Part shown: positions 8,914-15,576 of the stretch, in pieces | How the letters are laid out: every line of letters starts with the position of its first letter | Position numbering within the stretch: position 1 is the stretch's first letter | Source of the DNA: Gammaproteobacteria bacterium | GTDB lineage: Bacteria; Pseudomonadota; Gammaproteobacteria; Xanthomonadales; Xanthomonadaceae | Assembly (NCBI GenBank): GCA_012510865.1 | Contig: JAAZHF010000067.1 | Coordinates: 1 to 16,859, forward strand | Reading direction: 5' to 3' | Length of the DNA: 16,859 nucleotides | Notes under the pieces: model-generated | The model's input: only the letters and a program-made list of their open reading frames with translations | What the model was told of the DNA's origin: nothing | Database searches by the model: none | Made by a program: the position numbers and the translations under genes

Positions 8914-9607
8914 CGAGGCCATCGTCCTCGCCGGCGGCCGCGGGACGCGCCTGCGCGGAGTGGTCGACGACGTCCCCAAGCCGCTGGCCCCGGTCGCCGG
9001 GCGCCCGTTCCTGGCCTGGGTCCTGGACATGCTCGCAGCCGGCGGGATCCGCCGGGTGGTGCTGGCGACCGGCTACATGGCCGGGAAGGTCGAGGCGGCC
9101 ATGGGCCGGGACTGGGCGGGGATGGCGCTGGACCATTCGGTCGAGCCGTCTCCGCTGGGCACCGGGGGCGCGATCCGCCTGGCCGCCCGCCGGCTTCGCG
9201 GTGATTCGGCGCACGTGCTCAATGGCGACACCTTCCTCCGCTACGCGCCGGCCGCGCTCGAGGACGCCGCGCGCGCCGCGGGCACGCCGATCGCGGTCGC
9301 GCTCGCGCGGGTCGAGGACGTCGGGCGCTACGGCGCCGTGCAGGTGCGCGATGGCAGGGTGGCGCGCTTCGACGAGAAGGGCGGGACGGGCCCGGGCCTG
9401 GTCAATGCAGGCAGCTACTTCCTCGCCGCGCCGGCGCTGGGCGCGATCGAGGCGATGGGCGAGGGCGCATTCTCGTTCGAGACCGCCGTGCTGGCGCCGC
9501 GCGCGGCCGCGGGCGACGTCGCCGCCTTCAGCGGGACCGCCGACTTCATCGACATCGGCGTCCCCGAAGACTATCGGCGCGCGCAGTCGCTGTTCCCGGG
9601 GCGATGA
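8903..9607 (+). CDS. hddC: D-glycero-alpha-D-manno-heptose 1-phosphate guanylyltransferase (HddC)
   Basis: A nucleotidyltransferase of 234 residues that should transfer GMP to heptose 1-phosphate, giving GDP-D-glycero-alpha-D-manno-heptose. The N-terminal nucleotide-binding signature is LAGGRGTRL (9-17) followed by VPKPLAPVAGRPFL (24-37). LGTGGA is at 85-90, and the metal-binding Asp109 lies in LNGDTF. NAGSYFL is the usual sugar-side motif. Sequence alone does not prove GTP rather than another nucleotide, since the RmlA/ManC families share these motifs. The flanking hddA, gmhA and gmhB point to HddC. The gene overlaps gmhA by 11 bases and ends in an ATGA overlap with gmhB. Confidence 0.87.
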   Translation: MAADEAIVLAGGRGTRLRGVVDDVPKPLAPVAGRPFLAWVLDMLAAGGIRRVVLATGYMAGKVEAAMGRDWAGMALDHSVEPSPLGTGGAIRLAARRLRGDSAHVLNGDTFLRYAPAALEDAARAAGTPIAVALARVEDVGRYGAVQVRDGRVARFDEKGGTGPGLVNAGSYFLAAPALGAIEAMGEGAFSFETAVLAPRAAAGDVAAFSGTADFIDIGVPEDYRRAQSLFPGR

Positions 9608-10221
9608 CCGGCGTCGCCGTCCCCGCACCGTACGTCGATCCGGCCGCCCCGGCCCTGCTGGCCGGCGCCCCGACGCCGCGCCGCGCGCTGTTCCTCGACC
9701 GCGACGGCGTGGTCAACGTCGACCACGCCTACGTCCACAGCGAGGCGGAGACGGACTGGATCCCCGGGATCTTCACGCTGGTCGCGGAGGCGGCGGCCGC
9801 TGGCTACCTGCCGATCGTGGTGACCAACCAGGCCGGGATCGCGCGCGGGCTCTACGACGCCGCGACCTTCGAGCGCTACACCGCCTGGGTACATTCCGAA
9901 TTCGCGGCCCGCGGGGCCCCGCTGCTGGCCACCTACCACTGCCCGCACCATCCGACCGCGGGGATCGGCGGGCTCCGCGTGGCCTGCGGCTGCCGCAAGC
10001 CGGCGCCCGGGATGCTCCTGCGCGCGATGCGCGACTGGGACCTGTCGCCATCGGCGTCCCTGCTGCTGGGCGACCAGCCGTCCGACCTCGCGGCGGCGCG
10101 CGCGGCCGGCGTGGGGCGCGCGATCGAAGTGCGCGGCGGCCGGCTGCCGGACCGGGCCGCTCTCACCCTGGGCGGGGCAGGGTCGGGCCGGGGCCCTGCG
10201 GTCCCGGGAGTCAGCGGGTAG
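9604..10221 (+). CDS. gmhB: D-glycero-D-manno-heptose bisphosphate phosphatase (GmhB, HAD family)
   Basis: A HAD phosphatase of 205 residues that removes the C7 phosphate from heptose 1,7-bisphosphate. Catalytic Asp32 and Asp34 lie in LFLDRDGVVN, the second motif is VVTNQAGIARG (72-82), and the acidic motif GDQPSD is at 156-161. The GmhB zinc loop is present as Cys113, His115, Cys128 and Cys130, with the CGCRKPAPGM phrase following. In this cassette the natural substrate is expected to be the alpha-anomer made by HddA, rather than the beta-anomer of the ADP-heptose route. The N-terminus is about 20 residues longer than typical before the first motif. The gene ends the + strand chain and its last 11 bases overlap the convergent methyltransferase gene. 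Confidence 0.9.
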   Translation: MTGVAVPAPYVDPAAPALLAGAPTPRRALFLDRDGVVNVDHAYVHSEAETDWIPGIFTLVAEAAAAGYLPIVVTNQAGIARGLYDAATFERYTAWVHSEFAARGAPLLATYHCPHHPTAGIGGLRVACGCRKPAPGMLLRAMRDWDLSPSASLLLGDQPSDLAAARAAGVGRAIEVRGGRLPDRAALTLGGAGSGRGPAVPGVSG

Positions 10222-11062
10222 CCACCAGGGTCCAGAGTGCGCCGCAGTAGCCCAGGCCCGGAGCCCAGGGCAGGACCATGCGCGCGTCGGTGAAACCCGC
10301 GGCGCGGGCCTCGTCCAGCAGGTCCCAGCCGAAGTGGAAGAAGCACAGGATGCCGCCGGCCACGGGGTCGCCGTGGTACTCGGGTTCCAGCAGGTGGTCG
10401 ATCCCGTCGCCGTCGATGCGCGCACGCACCAGCGTCGCCTCGTGGGCAGCGATGAAAGGCGCGGTGAGCACGAGCCTGCCGCCCGGCTTCAGCACCCGAG
10501 CGAACTCCGCCAGCGCCGCGCGGTAGTCGGGCACGTGCTCGAGCACGTCGAAGCTCGCCACTGCGTCCAGGCTGGCGTCCTCCATTCCGAGCCGGGTGAC
10601 GTCCTCGAAGCGGATCTCGCCGTGCCCGCCGAGCGGACCGTTGAGCATCTTCCCGAGCTCCGCGATGCGCTCGGGGTCGGTGGTGAACTCGGAGCCGATG
10701 ACCGCCACGCCGCGCGACTGCAGCCAGACGAACGGTCGCGACGCCTGCTCGGTGATGTAGACCCTGCCGCCCTCCGGCAGGCCGGCCAGCAGCAGGTGGA
10801 GCCCGGCGCGGACGCGCGCGTTGAGGCCGCATCCCGGGCAGCACATCTCCTCGCGGAAGTCGGCCTCGCCGTCGCGCGCCGCCAGCGAGAATTCCACGCC
10901 GCGGTCGCAGAGGGCGCAGTGCCCGGGCCAGCGCTCGCGCTGCGCCAGCGTCGACATCGCCTGTTCGAGCAGCCACCGGTCGCGGTGGCGGTGGTCGGCT
11001 TCGAGCGAGCGTCCGGACCACTCCTTCCAGCCCGGATAGTCGACGGTCGGCGGTGGCAGCAT
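10211..11062 (-). CDS. SAM-dependent methyltransferase-like protein with N-terminal zinc ribbon
   Basis: The protein has 283 residues. The N-terminal third has two Cys pairs (Cys49/Cys52 and Cys75/Cys78, with an extra Cys74) that look like a zinc ribbon. The rest has Methyltransf_11-like features: SFDVLEHV (170-177) and the phrase RVLKPGGRLVLTAPF around 189-203. The glycine-rich SAM motif I is not seen at the expected place; the strand instead reads GGRVYITEQASRP (98-110). A subfamily with a TEQ-type motif fits, and a regulator or inactive enzyme is possible. The ATG at 11062 has AGGA five bases upstream. A TAGGCT box on the minus strand (plus positions 11093-11098) is a weak -10 candidate. 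Its place beside the glycan genes suggests sugar methylation or another surface modification, but the substrate is unknown. Confidence 0.75.
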   Translation of the reverse strand: MLPPPTVDYPGWKEWSGRSLEADHRHRDRWLLEQAMSTLAQRERWPGHCALCDRGVEFSLAARDGEADFREEMCCPGCGLNARVRAGLHLLLAGLPEGGRVYITEQASRPFVWLQSRGVAVIGSEFTTDPERIAELGKMLNGPLGGHGEIRFEDVTRLGMEDASLDAVASFDVLEHVPDYRAALAEFARVLKPGGRLVLTAPFIAAHEATLVRARIDGDGIDHLLEPEYHGDPVAGGILCFFHFGWDLLDEARAAGFTDARMVLPWAPGLGYCGALWTLVATR

Positions 11063-11123
11063 GGGCGTCCTGCAGGCAAGGTCGGGACGGCAAGCCTACA
11101 GCGTGGCCCCGGGCACGTGCACC

Positions 11124-11141
11124 GGGCCGCGGAAGCGGCCC
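11124..11141. other. GC hairpin with GGAA loop in the divergent intergenic region
   Basis: GGGCCGC (11124-11130) and GCGGCCC (11135-11141) form a perfect 7-base-pair stem closing a GGAA tetraloop. An 8-base palindrome, GCACGTGC, lies just upstream at 11113-11120. Both sit between the divergent methyltransferase (-) and membrane glycosyltransferase (+) genes, before the TAGAGT box. They could be an operator or only chance pairing in GC-rich DNA. There is no T tract, so an intrinsic terminator is unlikely. Confidence 0.35.
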
Positions 11142-11155
11142 CGGGACCAGGGTGC

Positions 11156-11161
11156 TAGAGT
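11156..11161 (+). promoter_or_regulatory. candidate -10 box (TAGAGT) for the membrane glycosyltransferase gene
   Basis: TAGAGT lies 47 bases before the chosen ATG at 11209, in otherwise GC-rich DNA. It resembles the boxes at 13774 and 14806. A start site near 11168 would make the earlier in-frame ATG at 11053 untranslatable, which supports the 11209 start. No good -35 is visible. Confidence 0.3.
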
Positions 11162-11208
11162 TCCCTCCCTGCCCGCGCGTGGAACGGGCGATCCGGCAGC
11201 GAGGCGAC

Positions 11209-13230
11209 ATGCGGCAGGGCACGTTGGGCATGGAGGCGAGGGTCGCCACGGCGGGTTCGCGGCCGGCGCGCTGGCTGGACGCCGCGGGGCTGGCCCTGAT
11301 CGTGGCCGCCTCGGTCATCCTGAAACTGCGGCTGCTGCTGCCGGTCGGGCCCTTCATCTTCTTCGACGAGCTGCTGTACGGCCTCGGCGCGCGGGCGCTG
11401 GCCGGCGAGGGCGTCTATCCGTCGGGCCATTATCCATTCGGCTACCCGCTGTTCCTCGCTCCGCAGTACCTGCTCGACACAGGGTACGACGGCATCTTCG
11501 TCGCCAACGTCCTCGCCACCTCGACGCTGCCCGTCGCCGGCTGGCTGCTCGCGCGCAGCTGCGGCGCGCGCCTGGGCACGCCCGCGGCGCTGTGCCTGGC
11601 CCTGCTGCCGATCCACTTCACGCTGCCGACGCAGGTGCTGTCGGAGAACCTGTTCGTGCCGCTGTTCGCGTTCACCGCGTGGTACGCCGTTCGCGGGCGC
11701 TTCGACGGGGCCTGGGCGTCCCTGGCGTACGGCGTGTTCCTGGCCGGGCTGTTCCTGACCAAGTACCTGGCGCTCCCGGCCGTGCCGCTGCTCGCCGGAT
11801 TCTGGCTGTACGGCATCCGGCAGGGCGGCGGCGACGCGCGCCGGCTGCGCACGGCAGCAGGAGCGGCCTTCGCCGGCGGAGCGCTGCTGCTGGCCGTCTG
11901 GGTCGTCTATGCGGGTCGCTCGGGCATCGGCGTCGCGGAGGCCTTCGGGGCGGGGCTGTCCGAGTACCGCGACAGTTCCAGGATCACCGGGGACTCCCTC
12001 CGGTTCTGGAGCGTCATGTACGTGGCGGTGCTGCTGCTGGCCTGCGGGCCATCCCTGGCGAAGCTGGTCGAACAATCGCTGCTGTTCGCCCGTGCGCCGC
12101 TGCGCTACCTCCGCGACGGCCCCTATGCGCGCCTCTCGGTGCTGACGATGCTCCTCGCCGGCGGCTACGTCCTCGTGTGCGTGCACCATTCGGCCAGCAT
12201 GGCCATGAACTATCCGGAGCCGCAGCGCGTCGTCGCGCGCTACTTCATGCACGTGGTCCCGCTGGTGGTGGTCATGGGGGTCTGCGGGATCGCGCACGGC
12301 CTGGGGCGGCGCGGCGGGCCGCTGCTGACGGTCGTGGCGTCCTTGCTTGGCGGCATCGGGCTGTGGGCCGGCTGGCAGGTGCTCTACCAGGACGCCATCT
12401 GGACGCTGCCGGACTGGTTCGCATCGATCCCCATGATCACCGCCGACATCATGGGCTTCAGGCGACCGGACATCGCCGAGGCGTCGATCATCGTCGGGGT
12501 CCTCGCTCTGCTGATGGCCCGCGTGCCGGTGGTGCGCTGGCTCTATCCGCTGGCGCTCGCGGCGATCCTGCTCCAGGCCGGCAGCTACGTCGGCCAGCGG
12601 GCGCGCGGCGAGAGCGCCTATCGACCTGCCCACGCGCGAATGCTGGCTCCGTACGTGCTGGCCGACATGCACGAAGGCAAGCGCGTGCTGGTGATCACCA
12701 ACGTGCCGAGGCTGTCGGTGGGCAGCCTCCGACAGGCCCTGCTGTTCTGGGGCGCCGACGATGCCCTGCTGGAGGTGGTCGGCGAAGGGAGCGGGACCGA
12801 CGCCGCGTCGACGGTCGACACCGTCTACCGGCTGACGGTGCGCCCGCATCCCGGCCTCGAGGAGGTCAGGCGCTACATGGTCGGGACGCGTCGGGTAAGC
12901 ATCTACCGCGAAGCGCCTGCCCGGCTGCCGGACGTCGACGAGCAGCCCGACATGCCGGAGGCCCCGGCGTCGGCGCGCGTGGTGCCCCCGTGCAGCGGCG
13001 CCGACGTCGCCGAGCTCGCGTGGGACTTCAATCCGGGGCATCCCGGCAGCGTTGCCATCTACGCCGTCGACGGGGGCGGGCACGAGCACCTGTTCGCCGA
13101 ACAGCACAGCGCGGGCACCCAGGCCAGCGGAGCCTGGGTCCGCGACACGACCACGTTCCGCTTCCGCAGCGCGGCCAGCGGCCGGCTGCTGAAGGAGGTC
13201 ACGCCGGACCGGAGCGCCTGCGCGCCCTGA
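11209..13230 (+). CDS. multi-spanning GT-C/GT39-like membrane glycosyltransferase with C-terminal periplasmic domain
   Basis: The protein has 673 residues from the ATG at 11209, which has GAGG at 11201-11204. An in-frame ATG at 11053 precedes the likely promoter. About eleven hydrophobic helices run from residue 24 to near 465. The first large loop has FFDELLYG with Asp53/Glu54, the place of the catalytic acid in GT-C enzymes such as ArnT and PMT-type transferases. These use polyprenyl-phosphate sugars and act on the periplasmic side. After the last helix come about 200 soluble residues, ending in a compact domain between Cys595 and Cys671 with Trp605-Asp606 near its start. That domain matches the end of the neighbouring minus-strand lipoprotein. 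A likely role is to add a side sugar to a glycan or lipid after export, but donor and acceptor are unknown. Confidence 0.75.
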   Translation: MRQGTLGMEARVATAGSRPARWLDAAGLALIVAASVILKLRLLLPVGPFIFFDELLYGLGARALAGEGVYPSGHYPFGYPLFLAPQYLLDTGYDGIFVANVLATSTLPVAGWLLARSCGARLGTPAALCLALLPIHFTLPTQVLSENLFVPLFAFTAWYAVRGRFDGAWASLAYGVFLAGLFLTKYLALPAVPLLAGFWLYGIRQGGGDARRLRTAAGAAFAGGALLLAVWVVYAGRSGIGVAEAFGAGLSEYRDSSRITGDSLRFWSVMYVAVLLLACGPSLAKLVEQSLLFARAPLRYLRDGPYARLSVLTMLLAGGYVLVCVHHSASMAMNYPEPQRVVARYFMHVVPLVVVMGVCGIAHGLGRRGGPLLTVVASLLGGIGLWAGWQVLYQDAIWTLPDWFASIPMITADIMGFRRPDIAEASIIVGVLALLMARVPVVRWLYPLALAAILLQAGSYVGQRARGESAYRPAHARMLAPYVLADMHEGKRVLVITNVPRLSVGSLRQALLFWGADDALLEVVGEGSGTDAASTVDTVYRLTVRPHPGLEEVRRYMVGTRRVSIYREAPARLPDVDEQPDMPEAPASARVVPPCSGADVAELAWDFNPGHPGSVAIYAVDGGGHEHLFAEQHSAGTQASGAWVRDTTTFRFRSAASGRLLKEVTPDRSACAP

Positions 13231-13248
13231 TCCGCCGCGGACGCCGCC

Positions 13249-13698
13249 TCAGGCGCAGGGCACCGCCACCGGCCTCAGCTCGCGCAGCACCTTGCCGCTC
13301 CTGCCGTCGACCAGGAAGAAGATCGTCGCGTCGTTCACCCACGGCCCCGTCTCCGCCTCGCCCTGCGGCTGGCCGGGCGCCGCGAACAGCTTCGGGCGGC
13401 CGGCGCCGCCCTGCACCCAGATCTCGGGCTTCGCCATGCCGGCGCCAAGGTCCCATCGCACCGCCACCGCCTGCGACGCGTTCGCGCAGAAATCGACCGG
13501 CGTGGGGATGATCTCGAGCGACACCGCGTCGGACGGGGCCGACGAGAAGTCCCATTCCGGGAGCCCGACCTGCACTTCGTCGAGCGCCGGGGGCGACGGA
13601 CCGAACGCCGGCTGCTGTCCTTCGGCTTCGACCCTGGACTCCTTGCAGGCCGCCAGTGCCAGGATCGGGACGATGGCCAGCGCGAGTTTCTTGGACAT
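13249..13698 (-). CDS. small predicted lipoprotein with the same two-cysteine domain as the membrane glycosyltransferase
   Basis: The protein has 149 residues. The first 18 form a lipoprotein signal (MSKK, hydrophobic stretch, then LAAC with Cys18), so it should be lipid-anchored in the envelope. Residues 19-70 are a Pro/Glu-rich spacer. The mature domain runs from Cys71 to Cys148 with Trp82-Asp83, then LFA, GPWVNDATIFF and SGKVLREL, which line up in order with the tail of the adjacent + strand membrane glycosyltransferase. The two end cysteines could form a disulfide in the periplasm. AGGAG (plus positions 13705-13709, read on the minus strand) gives a clear ribosome site. The 18 bases to the convergent gene end show no terminator. 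I know no named family for it; an Ig-like sugar- or protein-binding fold is an inference. Confidence 0.82.
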   Translation of the reverse strand: MSKKLALAIVPILALAACKESRVEAEGQQPAFGPSPPALDEVQVGLPEWDFSSAPSDAVSLEIIPTPVDFCANASQAVAVRWDLGAGMAKPEIWVQGGAGRPKLFAAPGQPQGEAETGPWVNDATIFFLVDGRSGKVLRELRPVAVPCA

Positions 13699-13773
13699 GG
13701 GGGACTCCTGCGGGAAAGGGCGGAAAGCTTAGCGTGTCGCGGCCGGGTGGACACCGGGGCGGCCGGCGGCGGA

Positions 13774-13779
13774 TAGAAT
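13774..13779 (+). promoter_or_regulatory. candidate -10 box (TAGAAT) for the second methyltransferase gene
   Basis: TAGAAT matches the -10 consensus at five of six positions. TGGACA at 13748-13753 matches the -35 consensus at five of six, but the spacing is 20 bases, longer than the ideal 17. The box overlaps the ATG at 13778, so that ATG cannot be the start of a transcript made here, which favours the ATG at 13826. Confidence 0.4.
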
Positions 13780-13825
13780 GCCGCCTGCGCAGCGGCGAAG
13801 CCAAGAGATGGCCAGCAGGGTCCCG

Positions 13826-14752
13826 ATGACGAGCGACACCCCCATTGAATGCCCTGTCTGCGAGGAGGGCCGTGCCGCGCCCCATGCCGAGGTCGACGGG
13901 CACGACTATTTCGAGTGCCGCGCCTGCGGCAGCCTGTTCGTCGATCCGGACGTGCTCGCGGCCATGGATCGCGGCGAGTCCTCCGTCGGCTGCTACGCCG
14001 GGGAGTACTGGGAGCAGGAGCGGAAGGCGGCGCTGGAGCGCGCCCACGGCATCGGGCTGGTGCTGTCCGGCGAAGCGATCCTGTACTGCCGCCGGCCGGT
14101 CGAGCGCTTCCTCGACGTCGGCGCGGGCGCCGGCGAGCTGCTGCGCCAGCTGCAGCAGCTGCTGGACCCGGAAGGCGCCATCTTCCACGGGGTCGAGAAG
14201 TTCCCGCCGGACTGGGCGGCGCGCCTGCCGGGCGTCCACCACGGGGACGTGGGTGCCCTCGAAGGACGGTACGACGCCGGCGTCTGCATCGAGGTCGTCG
14301 AACACCTGACGCCGGCGATGCTCGACGCCATCGTCGCCGGCCTGGCGCGACTGAGCAATCCCGGCGCCTTCTGGATCTTCAATACCGGCATGCCCGCCTA
14401 CGTGAAGCAGGAGGACCCGGGCTACCTCGATCCGCTGCGTCGGGGCCACGTGGTGTCGTACTCCGTCGAGGGCCTGGCGAAGCGATTCGCCGCCCACGGC
14501 TTCCACATCGGGGCGCTTCCGGGCAGGTCGTTCGCGTTCTACGCGGAATACCGGCGCGAGGCCGACCTGGCCTTCGACACGCGCTTCTACCAGCCGCTGC
14601 CGGCCAACCGCGCGCTCCTGGACCGCAATGGGCTGCTGGCCTGCGCGGCGTTCGAGACCGCGCGCTCGTACTTCTTCCAGGCCGAGAGCCAGGCGCGGAC
14701 CCGCTGGGCGCTGGCGCTGCAGGCGGAGCTCCGCGCGCTCAAGGGCTGGTAG
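13826..14752 (+). CDS. class I SAM methyltransferase with zinc-ribbon N-terminus and a coiled-coil repeat unit at its end
   Basis: The protein has 308 residues from the ATG at 13826, which has AGGG at 13817-13820. Earlier in-frame ATGs at 13778 and 13808 are less likely given the promoter. Cys9, Cys12, Cys31 and Cys34 form a zinc ribbon as in many glycan methyltransferases. SAM motif I is clear as FLDVGAGAGELL with Asp97, followed by CIEVVEHL (154-161) and the late WIFNTGMP strand. The final stretch, RTRWALALQAELRAL (291-305), copies one unit of the repeat in the large fusion glycosyltransferase at 3561-7289. The match suggests that the two proteins pair through helices, or that the sequence spread by recombination. 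A role in methylating the exported glycan is plausible but not shown. Confidence 0.85.
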   Translation: MTSDTPIECPVCEEGRAAPHAEVDGHDYFECRACGSLFVDPDVLAAMDRGESSVGCYAGEYWEQERKAALERAHGIGLVLSGEAILYCRRPVERFLDVGAGAGELLRQLQQLLDPEGAIFHGVEKFPPDWAARLPGVHHGDVGALEGRYDAGVCIEVVEHLTPAMLDAIVAGLARLSNPGAFWIFNTGMPAYVKQEDPGYLDPLRRGHVVSYSVEGLAKRFAAHGFHIGALPGRSFAFYAEYRREADLAFDTRFYQPLPANRALLDRNGLLACAAFETARSYFFQAESQARTRWALALQAELRALKGW

Positions 14753-14778
14753 GCCGCCCGCGGCCATTGTCCGAAGGT

Positions 14779-14795
14779 GCGGGGGCGCGCCCCGC
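14779..14795. other. GC hairpin between the methyltransferase and scoA
   Basis: GCGGGG (14779-14784) pairs with CCCCGC (14790-14795) across a 5-base loop. It lies 27 bases after the methyltransferase stop and before the TAGAAT box of scoA. It could end the upstream transcript, but no T run follows, so I call it only a hairpin. Confidence 0.3.
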
Positions 14796-14805
14796 GTCCT
14801 GCCGA

Positions 14806-14811
14806 TAGAAT
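14806..14811 (+). promoter_or_regulatory. candidate -10 box (TAGAAT) upstream of scoA
   Basis: TAGAAT lies 33 bases before the scoA ATG and repeats the GATAGAAT context seen before the second methyltransferase. No matching -35 is visible. Its presence suggests that scoAB is transcribed separately from the glycan genes. Confidence 0.35.
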
Positions 14812-14844
14812 CGGCGCATCCATCCATTCCACAGGAGATGCGCC

Positions 14845-15576
14845 ATGGTCGATGCAGCGGCCCGGTCGCCCGGGGACAAGGTCTATGCCGACGCGGCCTC
14901 GGCACTCGCTGACCTGGTGGCCGACGGACAGACCCTCGCGGTCGGCGGCTTCGGCCTCTGCGGGATCCCGGAGGCCCTGATCGCGGCGCTCCGCGATTCC
15001 GGCGTGAAGGGCCTGACCGCGATCTCGAACAACGCGGGCGTCGACGGCTTCGGCCTCGGGCAGCTGCTCGAAACGCGCCAGATCAGCAAGATGATTTCCT
15101 CCTACGTGGGCGAGAACAAGGAATTCGAGCGCCAGTTCCTGGCCGGCGAGCTCGAACTCGAGTTCAACCCGCAGGGCACCCTCGCCGAGCGCCTGCGCGC
15201 CGGCGGCGCCGGGATCCCGGCCTTCTTCACCGCGACCGGCTACGGCACCGTCGTCGCCGAGGGCAAGGAAACGCGCGAGTTCAACGGCAAGCACTACGTG
15301 ATGGAGACCGGGCTGGTCGCCGACCTGTCCCTGGTCAAGGCCTGGAAGGCCGACCGGTCCGGCAACCTGGTCTTCCGCAAGACCGCGCGCAACTTCAACC
15401 CGGCCTGCGCGATGGCGGGCAGGGTCTGCGTGGCGGAGGTCGAGGAACTGGTCGACACCGGCGCCATCGATCCCGACCACGTCCACCTGCCGGGCATCTA
15501 CGTCGATCGCATCGTGGTCAACGCTTCCCCCGAGAAGCGCATCGAGCAGCGCACCGTGCGCGAAGGAGGCAAGTGA
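14845..15576 (+). CDS. scoA: 3-oxoacid CoA-transferase subunit A (LpsI homologue)
   Basis: The alpha subunit, 243 residues, of a succinyl-CoA:3-ketoacid CoA-transferase that moves CoA between succinate and acetoacetate-type acids in the cytoplasm. The family start motif [10 protein letters not shown] is at 34-43, followed by the ISNNAG phrase and the conserved middle segment [16 protein letters not shown] at 14833-14837 gives a good ribosome site 7 bases before the ATG. The stop overlaps the ATG of scoB (TGATG at 15574-15578), the normal arrangement for the two subunits. In Xanthomonas campestris the homologues beside LPS genes are named lpsI and lpsJ and have been linked to LPS synthesis. 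Here the gene closes the glycan block, but a purely catabolic role is equally possible. Confidence 0.95.
   Translation: MVDAAARSPGDKVYADAASALADLVADGQTLAVGGFGLCGIPEALIAALRDSGVKGLTAISNNAGVDGFGLGQLLETRQISKMISSYVGENKEFERQFLAGELELEFNPQGTLAERLRAGGAGIPAFFTATGYGTVVAEGKETREFNGKHYVMETGLVADLSLVKAWKADRSGNLVFRKTARNFNPACAMAGRVCVAEVEELVDTGAIDPDHVHLPGIYVDRIVVNASPEKRIEQRTVREGGK

Noticed and set aside
10334..11158. Plus-strand open frame of 274 codons opposite the minus-strand methyltransferase
   Set aside because: No recognisable motifs and shadow-like composition. The minus-strand frame has Cys pairs, methyltransferase motifs and a ribosome site.
11053..11208. Earlier in-frame ATG for the membrane glycosyltransferase
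   Set aside because: It would precede the likely -10 box, overlap the divergent gene start, and add a Pro/Arg/Gly-rich tail without a ribosome site.
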